Source: an uncultured Clostridia bacterium
GTDB taxonomy: Bacteria; Bacillota; Clostridia; Oscillospirales; Ruminococcaceae
NCBI GenBank assembly: GCA_937871145.1
Contig: CALMXN010000369.1
Location: forward strand, 1 to 10,513
Direction: 5' to 3'
Length of the DNA stretch: 10,513 nt
Position 1 is the first letter of the stretch. The number at the start of each line of letters is the position of its first letter. Below, one piece after another: positions 1-4,846 of this stretch. The notes beneath the pieces are model-generated. The model searched no databases. It had not been told where the DNA came from and saw only the letters and a list, made by a program, of their open reading frames with translations. The position numbers and the translations under genes are program-made.

Positions 1-52
1 AAACTGTGCGCTTTTTGTTGCTATTTTATAATTTTAGTACTATTATAAATAT

Positions 53-82
53 ATAAAGAGAGGTGACCGAAAGATCACCTCT
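53..82 (-). terminator. Candidate terminator of spoVT
   Basis: Positions 59-66 (AGAGGTGA) and 75-82 (TCACCTCT) form a perfect 8-bp stem around an 8-nt loop, 19 bases past the spoVT stop codon. Read on the minus strand, the hairpin is followed by CTTTATATATTTA, a broken rather than solid U tract. It is therefore a plausible but not strong intrinsic terminator. Bases 1-52, beyond it, hold only AT-rich sequence with no gene seen. Confidence 0.6.
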
Positions 83-100
83 GAAAATAATAATATATTA

Positions 101-643
101 TTACTCTTCTATCTGCTTGCCAAGGAACATTGCCGCTGTTTGTGCAAGAATTGCCTGATTGTCAGTAACAACAGCTTCTGCATCGTTTGAAAGAAATGCA
201 ACAGCACCTGTTACATCACCGGATGAAAGAATAGGGAAAACTGCAACAGCGTGTCTGTTTATTCCTTCAACAGGGTGAACCTTATTGTCATTTTTATTAT
301 TGCATAAGTAGCTTTTGCGATTTTCAAGAAGATCGTCGAGCGACTGTGAAACACGTCTTTCATTGAATTCTTTTTTCTGAACGCCAGCTACAGCCACAAC
401 GTGGTCTCTGTCAAAAATCACAACAGGTGAATTGCCAAGCTTATAGATAACTTCAGCGACCTGTATTGCACCCCCTGATAATTCATTTATAGGTGAGTAT
501 TTCTTGAAGATTACTTCGCCGTCGTTACTTGTGTAAATTTCAAGCGGATCGCCTTCTCTGATTCTCATTGTTCTTCTGATTTCTTTTGGGATAACGACTC
601 TACCGAGATCGTCTATTCTTCTTACTATACCAGTAGCCTTCAT
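101..643 (-). CDS. spoVT: Stage V sporulation protein T (AbrB-family transcriptional regulator)
   Basis: This DNA-binding regulator activates or represses sigma-G-dependent genes in the forespore and shapes spore coat, cortex and germination properties (family knowledge). Residues 1 to about 52 are the AbrB/SpoVT swapped-hairpin domain, beginning MKATGIVRRIDDLGRVVIPK, a near-invariant start for SpoVT. Residues from about 55 to 180 match the GAF-like C-terminal half, which is what separates SpoVT from the shorter AbrB and Abh. The length of 180 aa fits the family (about 178 aa in Bacillus). An in-frame TTG at 655 would add four residues, but it lies inside the ribosome binding site. GGAGG at 649-653 sits 5 nt before the ATG at 643, so 643 is the start. 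The gene is divergent from ldh. I found no convincing sigma-G promoter for it. Confidence 0.95.
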   Translation of the reverse strand: MKATGIVRRIDDLGRVVIPKEIRRTMRIREGDPLEIYTSNDGEVIFKKYSPINELSGGAIQVAEVIYKLGNSPVVIFDRDHVVAVAGVQKKEFNERRVSQSLDDLLENRKSYLCNNKNDNKVHPVEGINRHAVAVFPILSSGDVTGAVAFLSNDAEAVVTDNQAILAQTAAMFLGKQIEE

Positions 644-672
644 AAAAACCTCCAAGTTAATAAAATTTCTTA

Positions 673-707
673 TGCAAACAATGATGTGCTAATAGTGTTT
701 GCAACAC
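673..707. repeat. Overlapping inverted repeats in the spoVT-ldh spacer
   Basis: TGCAAACA (673-680) and TGTTTGCA (696-703) are perfect 8-bp inverted repeats separated by 15 nt. A second perfect dyad, GTGTT-TGC-AACAC (695-707), shares the right arm. They lie between the divergent spoVT and ldh genes, 30-64 bp upstream of the spoVT start. A regulator binding site is the natural reading, but I do not recognise the motif. Confidence 0.45.
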
Positions 708-721
708 ATACATAAATATAC

Positions 722-751
722 TTGTATTTTTGGAAATATATCCGAGATAAT
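722..751 (+). promoter_or_regulatory. Candidate sigma-A promoter of ldh
   Basis: A possible -35 TTGTAT (722-727) and -10 GATAAT (746-751) are separated by 18 bp. The -10 matches the consensus at five of six bases; the -35 is weak (three of six). The expected start would fall near 757-759, inside the dyad at 755-773. The region is very AT-rich, so other -10 choices exist. Confidence 0.35.
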
Positions 752-754
752 AAT

Positions 755-773
755 TAATAGTTAAATACTATTA
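755..773. promoter_or_regulatory. Operator-like dyad at the ldh transcription start
   Basis: TAATAGT (755-761) and ACTATTA (767-773) form a perfect 7-bp inverted repeat with a 5-nt centre, just downstream of the candidate -10 and just upstream of the ldh ribosome binding site. This position suits a repressor. It does not match the Rex consensus (TTGTTAA-N4-TTAACAA type), which is the usual redox operator of clostridial ldh genes. Confidence 0.35.
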
Positions 774-793
774 TAAAAGAAAGGATAATTATA

Positions 794-1738
794 ATGATGA
801 ATGTTCAAAAATGTGCAATAATTGGTTGCGGTTTTGTCGGAGCAACGACAGCATTTTCAATCGTCCAGAGTGGAATGTTTTCTGAAATTGTTTTAATTGA
901 TGCAGACAAGAAAAAGGCAGAGGGAGAAGCAATGGATTTAAACCACGGCGTGCCTTTTATCCACACTATGAAAATATATGCCGGTGATTATTCGGATATT
1001 GCAGACTGCTATATTACTATTATTACAGCAGGGGGCGGACAGAAGCCGAATCAGACAAGACTGGATCTTGTTAAGCAGAATGCAAATATTTTCAAATCTA
1101 TTATTCCCCAAATTACAGCTGTAAACACAGAAGGTATATTATTAATTGTATCAAATCCTGTTGATGTCCTGACTTACGTTGCCCTGAAGCTTTCAGGCTT
1201 TCCTTCAAACAGAGTAATCGGTTCAGGAACTGTTCTTGATACGGCGAGATTAAAGTATCTTCTTGGTGAGCATCTCGGTGTCGACAGCCGAAGCGTTCAT
1301 GCATTTATAATAGGAGAGCACGGTGACAGTGAACTTCCTGTATTCAGCAGTGCAAATGTTTCAGGTATCGACCTTGACGGCTTCTGTAATTCAGTAAATG
1401 GTGCGTGTGAGAAACACGACCTTGATGAGATTTATCAGGAAGTTAAGGACAGTGCCTATAAAGTAATTGAAAGAAAAGGCGCAACATATTACGCAATTGC
1501 TCTTGCTGCAACGCGTATTGTTGAAGCTATCATCAAAAATCAGCATTCTGTCCTGCCAGTCAGCTGTTATATTGAAAACCATTATGGTCTTTCAGACATA
1601 TGTCTTGGTATACCAGCAATCCTCGGAAGCAATGGTATTGAAAAGGTTCTTGACATACCACTTAATGCTGAAGAAAGTGAAAAGCTCACTACATCGGCAA
1701 AAACTTTGAAACAAGTCATAAAAGATATAGGGTTTTAA
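794..1738 (+). CDS. ldh: L-lactate dehydrogenase (NAD-dependent)
   Basis: This cytosolic enzyme reduces pyruvate to L-lactate and regenerates NAD+ in fermentation. The Rossmann motif GCGFVG is at residues 11-16, with D36 as the NAD-ribose acidic residue. The active-site loop GGGQKPNQTR spans 80-89; Q83, where malate dehydrogenases carry Arg, marks lactate rather than malate specificity. R89 and R152 are the substrate-binding arginines. D149 and H176 (motif IIGEHGDSE) form the catalytic pair. The 314-aa length is normal. GAAAGGA (779-785) lies 8 nt before the ATG at 794; a second ATG at 797 is also possible. The gene is monocistronic, flanked by its own promoter region and a terminator. No Rex site is evident upstream. 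Confidence 0.95.
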   Translation: MMNVQKCAIIGCGFVGATTAFSIVQSGMFSEIVLIDADKKKAEGEAMDLNHGVPFIHTMKIYAGDYSDIADCYITIITAGGGQKPNQTRLDLVKQNANIFKSIIPQITAVNTEGILLIVSNPVDVLTYVALKLSGFPSNRVIGSGTVLDTARLKYLLGEHLGVDSRSVHAFIIGEHGDSELPVFSSANVSGIDLDGFCNSVNGACEKHDLDEIYQEVKDSAYKVIERKGATYYAIALAATRIVEAIIKNQHSVLPVSCYIENHYGLSDICLGIPAILGSNGIEKVLDIPLNAEESEKLTTSAKTLKQVIKDIGF

Positions 1739-1743
1739 GAAAG

Positions 1744-1780
1744 AAGTTCCTTCGGTCGGTGCGATTGGAGGAACTTTTTA
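1744..1780 (+). terminator. Rho-independent terminator of ldh
   Basis: AAGTTCCTTC (1744-1753) pairs with GGAGGAACTT (1767-1776) in a 10-bp stem with one G-T pair and a 13-nt loop. The stem runs directly into TTTTT (1775-1779). It begins 5 nt after the ldh stop codon. Confidence 0.85.
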
Positions 1781-1833
1781 AATATTAGCAACCCGTATCA
1801 GACAATTGACCTTTTATATGATAGCATATATAT

Positions 1834-1862
1834 TTGACAAAAATATCGATAAAATGTATAAT
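1834..1862 (+). promoter_or_regulatory. Consensus sigma-A promoter of the isomerase-like gene
   Basis: TTGACA (1834-1839), a 17-bp spacer and TATAAT (1857-1862) match the vegetative consensus at every base. The start is expected near 1869, giving a leader of about 36 nt. A promoter this strong usually needs repression; two candidate NrdR boxes straddle it (1844-1859 and 1875-1890). Confidence 0.85.
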
Positions 1863-1890
1863 AACCTTGAATAGATACTATATGTTGTGT
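1844..1890. promoter_or_regulatory. Candidate tandem NrdR boxes
   Basis: The published NrdR box is about acaCwAtATaTwGtgt. Positions 1875-1890 read ATACTATATGTTGTGT, agreeing at 14 of 16 positions including all strongly conserved ones. Positions 1844-1859 read TATCGATAAAATGTAT, much weaker (9 of 16) but with the C and G of the core in register. The gap is 15 bp, matching the 15-16 bp spacing known for paired NrdR boxes. The first overlaps the -10 and the second lies just after the expected start, a repression geometry. That this is an NrdR operator is inference. Confidence 0.5.
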
Positions 1891-1904
1891 GAAAGGCAGA
1901 AATT

Positions 1905-2696
1905 ATGATAAGAGCAGGAGTTTCAACGGCAAGCTTATATCCGATGATTACAGAGAGAGCTCTTAATGAGCTGGCTATAAGAAAAGTCGATTGTGTTGAG
2001 ATTTTCATCAACAGTAACTGTGAGCTGAAAAAATCATTTTTATATAACCTTAAATCAATAATAAAAAGTCACGGTATCAAGGTTTCGTCAATTCATCCAT
2101 ATACCTGTGGAATTGAACCTATGATGTTTTTTACACAATATCCACGCAGATTTTTGGACATTTTAGACTATTACAAAAAGTATTTTGAAGCAATGAATTT
2201 ACTCGGTGCTGATATCTTTGTTTTTCACGGAAACAAGCCACAAAATAAATTTCCTGACGAAATGTATTTTGAAAGATATAATGGCTTATATGAGCTTGGA
2301 AAGACTTTTGGGGTTACTGTTGCTCAGGAGAACGTAGTGCGCTGTACAAGCGGTGATATAGCCTTTTTAAAGAAGATGATTGATACCCTGGGTGATTCTG
2401 CAAAATTTGTTCTTGACACCAAGCAGGCCGTGCGAAAGGGCATCAATCCTTATGATATGGTCGATTTACTTGGCGAGAGAATAGTACACATACATTTAAG
2501 TGATTACGATGAAAAAAATGACTGTCAGCTTGTCGGAAAAGGCAAACTTGATTTTGTTAAATTCATTAATAAATTAAAAGAATACTCATATACGGGTAGT
2601 ATAATTCTTGAGCTTTATTCAAATGGTTATTCAGATGTTGATGAATTGGTCCACAATTTTGATTTAGTAAATGAAACGCTTGATAAACATTGTTAA
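1905..2696 (+). CDS. Sugar-phosphate isomerase/epimerase-like TIM-barrel protein
   Basis: The 263-aa protein belongs to the xylose isomerase-like / AP endonuclease family 2 fold (PF01261-type), whose members isomerise or epimerise sugars and related compounds using a divalent metal. Likely metal ligands in the expected order are E142 (QEN), D171 (LDTKQ), H197 (HIHLSD) and E236 (ILELY), with further conserved-looking histidines H64 (SSIHPY) and H108 (FHGN). This set is complete, so an active enzyme is likely, but the substrate cannot be read from the sequence. AAAGG (1892-1896) lies 8 nt before the ATG. It has no signal peptide and should be cytosolic. The gene follows a consensus promoter with candidate NrdR boxes and sits 184 bp upstream of the DUF6514-nrdR pair. 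An endonuclease IV role is less likely because the characteristic Nfo signatures are not seen. Confidence 0.85.
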   Translation: MIRAGVSTASLYPMITERALNELAIRKVDCVEIFINSNCELKKSFLYNLKSIIKSHGIKVSSIHPYTCGIEPMMFFTQYPRRFLDILDYYKKYFEAMNLLGADIFVFHGNKPQNKFPDEMYFERYNGLYELGKTFGVTVAQENVVRCTSGDIAFLKKMIDTLGDSAKFVLDTKQAVRKGINPYDMVDLLGERIVHIHLSDYDEKNDCQLVGKGKLDFVKFINKLKEYSYTGSIILELYSNGYSDVDELVHNFDLVNETLDKHC

Positions 2697-2704
2697 AGTT
2701 CACG

Positions 2705-2783
2705 ATTAATTCGACAATTTGGAATATAATACATATTACATAAGCCAAAATAGTTAATAATGTATATGTTTTTGTCGAATAAT
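2705..2783. repeat. Long imperfect inverted repeat between genes
   Basis: ATTCGACAA (2709-2717) and TTGTCGAAT (2772-2780) are perfect 9-bp inverted arms, extendable outward as ATTA/TAAT with a one-base bulge. Inside, ATACATATTA (2730-2739) can pair imperfectly with TAATAATGTAT (2755-2765), so most of the 79 bp could fold into one long hairpin. It begins 8 nt after a stop codon and lacks a following U run, so it is not a clear terminator. A processed 3' end, a regulator site or a small decayed mobile element are alternatives. No target-site duplication was seen. Confidence 0.45.
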
Positions 2784-2797
2784 AGAACATTATCGGC

Positions 2798-2811
2798 TTA
2801 ATTGTAATTAA
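2798..2811. promoter_or_regulatory. Palindrome upstream of the DUF6514-nrdR promoter
   Basis: TTAATTGTAATTAA is a perfect 6-bp dyad with a 2-nt centre, ending a few bases before the candidate -35 at 2818. Its position fits a regulator site, but AT-rich palindromes of this size can arise by chance. Confidence 0.25.
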
Positions 2812-2817
2812 CAAATT

Positions 2818-2846
2818 CTTTATTTTTTTGAAAAAAAATGTATAAT
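2818..2846 (+). promoter_or_regulatory. Promoter of the DUF6514-nrdR operon
   Basis: A perfect -10 TATAAT lies at 2841-2846, in the same ATGTATAAT context as the promoter at 1857. The -35 at 17 bp is CTTTAT (2818-2823), a poor match. The spacer is unusual, containing seven T, one G and eight A in a row (2823-2838), which should be intrinsically stiff or curved DNA. The leader would be about 28 nt. Confidence 0.55.
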
Positions 2847-2880
2847 TAAAGCATAAAATAAAAATAAGGGAAGTGCTTTA

Positions 2881-3225
2881 ATGTCTGCTGCTAAAAAAAT
2901 TGAAATGATTCAGGATCGGTTGATCCAGGTAACAAATTGCTCCTCGGAGCAAACTCTTGAAACAGTGAGGCTTGCAAATAGCAAAATGCAGTATCGACTG
3001 TTTCAAAGTGAGTGTGAGGTTGACGAAAACAGAGTTCTGTGCTTTGGCATAGAAATCATCTGCAACTTATTTGGTGAAGTTGAAGAAAAGAGAATTGATG
3101 ACATCACAACAAAATATGAGGTCGCAAAAGAGCTTTTTAACCTTCTTTGTGAAAATCTTGTAACACCTGTAAGTATGAGCGATATTGTTGAAGATTATTT
3201 AATAGAAAAATATAGCTATAACTGA
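2881..3225 (+). CDS. DUF6514-type small protein of unknown function
   Basis: This 114-aa protein resembles the DUF6514 family of Clostridia, from memory of its pattern: a YRL strand (residues 38-40), a FGIEI segment (about 55-59), and a C-terminal part with a conserved LCENLVTPVSMSDIVEDYL-like ending (about 88-107). There is no signal peptide or membrane span, so it should be cytosolic. It has a predicted mixed alpha/beta make-up with no visible catalytic motif. AAGGGAAG (2866-2873) precedes the ATG by 7 nt. The gene has its own promoter and ends 20 nt before nrdR, so the two are almost certainly co-transcribed. That linkage hints at a role near NrdR or nucleotide metabolism, but this is inference only; no function is known to me. 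Confidence 0.8.
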   Translation: MSAAKKIEMIQDRLIQVTNCSSEQTLETVRLANSKMQYRLFQSECEVDENRVLCFGIEIICNLFGEVEEKRIDDITTKYEVAKELFNLLCENLVTPVSMSDIVEDYLIEKYSYN

Positions 3226-3245
3226 TAAAGGTAAGGAGTGTTATT

Positions 3246-3689
3246 ATGAAATGTCCATTCTGCGGGTTTGAAGACACAAAGGTAATTGATTCTCGTCCAA
3301 GTGAGGGGAAGAAAAGACGTCGTCGCGAATGCACGAACTGCAACAAAAGATTCACTACATATGAAGTAATTGAAAAACCATTGTTAATGGTAAGCAAGAG
3401 GGACGGCAGTATAGAACCTTTTGACAGAAACAAGCTTATCGCAGGAATCTTATCAGCAATGAAAAAGCGTCCTATAACTCTTGAGGACGTTACGGCGCTT
3501 GTTGATAACATAGAAAACACCTATGCAAATCAGCTCAAGAATCAGGCAACGGCACAGGAAATCGGCGATATGGTTCTTGCTGGTCTCAAAAAGCTTGACC
3601 TTGTTGCTTATGTGAGATTTGCATCGGTGTATAAGGACTTTTCTGATGTTGAGAGCTTTATAAATATTATTTCAGAGCTCGGGAACTAA
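3246..3689 (+). CDS. nrdR: Transcriptional repressor NrdR
   Basis: NrdR senses ATP/dATP and represses ribonucleotide reductase genes by binding paired NrdR boxes. The N-terminal zinc ribbon uses C3, C6, C29 and C32; the spacing between the two pairs is two residues shorter than in E. coli NrdR. The hallmark segments DTKVIDSRPSEGKKRRRREC and KRFTTYE are intact. Residues from about 47 to 138 are the ATP-cone, starting LLMVSKRDGSIEPFDRNKL. The length of 147 aa is typical. AAGGAG (3233-3238) is 7 nt before the ATG. It is the second gene of an operon with the DUF6514-type protein. Its stop overlaps that of the convergent DUF4363 gene by 4 nt. No ribonucleotide reductase gene lies in this window, so its classical targets are elsewhere. 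Confidence 0.97.
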   Translation: MKCPFCGFEDTKVIDSRPSEGKKRRRRECTNCNKRFTTYEVIEKPLLMVSKRDGSIEPFDRNKLIAGILSAMKKRPITLEDVTALVDNIENTYANQLKNQATAQEIGDMVLAGLKKLDLVAYVRFASVYKDFSDVESFINIISELGN

Positions 3690-4063
3690 ATAATACTGTG
3701 AAGATATGGGAACTCACTATCGTATATCAGTTTTATCGAAAATTTAATACTTTCGCATTCTGAATAGAATTCAGCTTTGTCAAGTAAAAGAAGAGGGCGA
3801 AGCTTTGAAACCGATGAACTTATCGATGTCATTTTGTCGCTTGTGATAACAAAAGACATAGTTGTGTAATACTTATCCCAAAGGGCCTGTATTTCGTCAA
3901 CAGTTTTAAGTGCTTCGTCGGTTTTTGATTCCTTTTGAAAATCGATAGCTTTATCAATCTTTTCTGTCAGTATAATATTTGATTGTTTAATGTTTATTAG
4001 CGTTAATACTGAACTTCCAACCAGCACAATAATAATGCTGGCGCAGAGAGTCAATCTTTTCAT
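3686..4063 (-). CDS. DUF4363 family protein, membrane-anchored
   Basis: This 125-aa protein has a short basic N terminus (MKR) and one hydrophobic segment at residues about 5-25, followed by a largely helical domain of about 95 residues. It is probably an anchored extracytoplasmic protein. The helical part contains a W-K-x(4)-Met/Ser-Phe-Val-Ile pattern (LWDKYYTTMSFVI, 61-73) and a second helix pair, as in the DUF4363 family (PF14276). Its ATG overlaps the stop of the upstream DUF421 gene (ATGA, 4060-4063), indicating translational coupling. DUF4363 and DUF421 genes are commonly neighbours in Firmicutes (from memory), suggesting that the two products work together. Its stop codon overlaps the stop of nrdR on the opposite strand. 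Its biochemical function is unknown. Confidence 0.85.
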   Translation of the reverse strand: MKRLTLCASIIIVLVGSSVLTLINIKQSNIILTEKIDKAIDFQKESKTDEALKTVDEIQALWDKYYTTMSFVITSDKMTSISSSVSKLRPLLLLDKAEFYSECESIKFSIKLIYDSEFPYLHSII

Positions 4064-4740
4064 TTTCTGACATCCTCTTTTTTTACAATGTTGACACTTC
4101 CGCTTTCATCGGCAGTCATCAGGAAGATTTCCTTAAGTTCAATCTTTTTAGATTTAAGAACTTCATTGAACCATCCTTCCCCGAAGCCGATACTATCAAG
4201 AGCTTGCGATAAAAGTTTTCCGTCATTAACTATAAGTTGTGGCGGATTTTTTGATGCCCCTTTTACATTCATAACTTCAGGAGTCATCGGTTGCTTATCA
4301 AATTTTGTATATACGTTCAGGTTGCCTGTTGTTTCAACAATAGCAAACTGAACATCAGCAATATCAAAAACGTTGCAGGTTCTCAGTGACTCCATGACAT
4401 CATCAACAGAAAAACGGATTTCCTTCATTACCTTCTGGTCAAGCACTCCGTCCTTTATAATTATTTTAGGTGAGCCACTTATCCATCTTCTGAGCATTCT
4501 TGATTTAAGACTTAAAGAAGAAATAAAAATATCAAGACTTACAAGAGTAAGAATTGGAATTATTCCCATCAGCATAGGAAGATTAGTATCCTGAATAGGA
4601 AGTGTTGCAATATTTGAAAGCATTATGGTAATAACAAGTTCAGACGGCTGAAGCTCGCCAATCTGCCTTTTACCCATAAGTCGTACGCAGAATACAATAA
4701 GTATATAAAGTATAATTGCTCTTATGAACACAATAATCAT
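4060..4740 (-). CDS. DUF421 (YetF-like) membrane protein
   Basis: The 226-aa protein has three N-terminal membrane segments (about residues 2-20, 34-50 and 55-76), then a soluble domain of about 145 residues. The hallmark GKRQIGELQPSELV (23-36) between the first two spans, and the PKIIIKDG (91-98) and VNDG (171-174) turns of the soluble domain, identify the DUF421/YetF family. Family members include Bacillus YetF, YdfR, YdfS, YrbG and the DUF421 part of the spore protein 2Duf, which affects spore inner-membrane properties and heat resistance (recalled knowledge). A GGTGAT-type ribosome site lies 5 nt before the ATG at 4740. The gene is divergent from gerA across 106 bp and coupled to the DUF4363 gene. 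A role in the spore membrane is a reasonable guess given the ger operon next door, but YetF-like proteins also occur in vegetative cells. Confidence 0.9.
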   Translation of the reverse strand: MIIVFIRAIILYILIVFCVRLMGKRQIGELQPSELVITIMLSNIATLPIQDTNLPMLMGIIPILTLVSLDIFISSLSLKSRMLRRWISGSPKIIIKDGVLDQKVMKEIRFSVDDVMESLRTCNVFDIADVQFAIVETTGNLNVYTKFDKQPMTPEVMNVKGASKNPPQLIVNDGKLLSQALDSIGFGEGWFNEVLKSKKIELKEIFLMTADESGSVNIVKKEDVRK

Positions 4741-4752
4741 ATAATCACCACA

Positions 4753-4780
4753 TTTTTATCTTGTACATTTATAATATAAT
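4753..4780 (-). promoter_or_regulatory. Candidate promoter of the DUF421-DUF4363 operon
   Basis: On the minus strand TTGCGT is followed after 16 bp by TATTAT, in the AT-rich stretch between the divergent operons. The -10 matches five of six bases; the -35 is poor beyond TTG. The whole region offers many alternative -10 elements, so the exact placement is uncertain. Confidence 0.25.
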
Positions 4781-4783
4781 AAT

Positions 4784-4812
4784 TCATAATTTACGCAAAA
4801 ACAGGAATATTA
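4784..4812 (+). promoter_or_regulatory. Candidate sigma-G/sigma-F-type promoter of the ger operon
   Basis: TCATA (4784-4788) and AATATTA (4806-4812) are 17 bp apart. They match the forespore consensus (-35 GHATR, -10 CATWHTA) at four of five and six of seven bases. The start would be near 4819, leaving room for the ribosome site GAAAGGG at 4834-4840. Forespore control is what is known for ger operons in Bacillus, but AT-rich DNA makes such matches cheap. Confidence 0.35.
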
Positions 4813-4846
4813 AAAAATGTAAATTAATATTTCGAAAGGGTATCTT

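Noticed and set aside
644..655. Upstream TTG start for SpoVT adding four residues
   Set aside because: The TTG lies in the GGAGG ribosome site, and SpoVT proteins begin at MKATG; the ATG at 643 is correct.
794..1738. Malate dehydrogenase identity
   Set aside because: Gln83 in the substrate loop, rather than Arg, points to lactate dehydrogenase.
1814..2011. 65-codon minus-strand frame over the isomerase-like gene promoter
   Set aside because: It is antisense to the promoter and gene start, has no ribosome site, and has no recognisable protein features.
2566..2814. 82-codon minus-strand open frame running from the isomerase-like gene into the spacer
   Set aside because: It mostly lies antisense to a well-supported gene, has no ribosome site, and has low-complexity hydrophobic content typical of AT-rich antisense frames.
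4088..4594. Plus-strand open frames opposite the DUF421 gene
   Set aside because: They are antisense shadows; the DUF421 frame carries the family motifs, ribosome site and coupling to the next gene.
4805..4833. Alternative forespore promoter GAATA (4805) with AATATTT (4827)
   Set aside because: The transcript would start at or inside the gerA ribosome site, so it could not give a usable leader.
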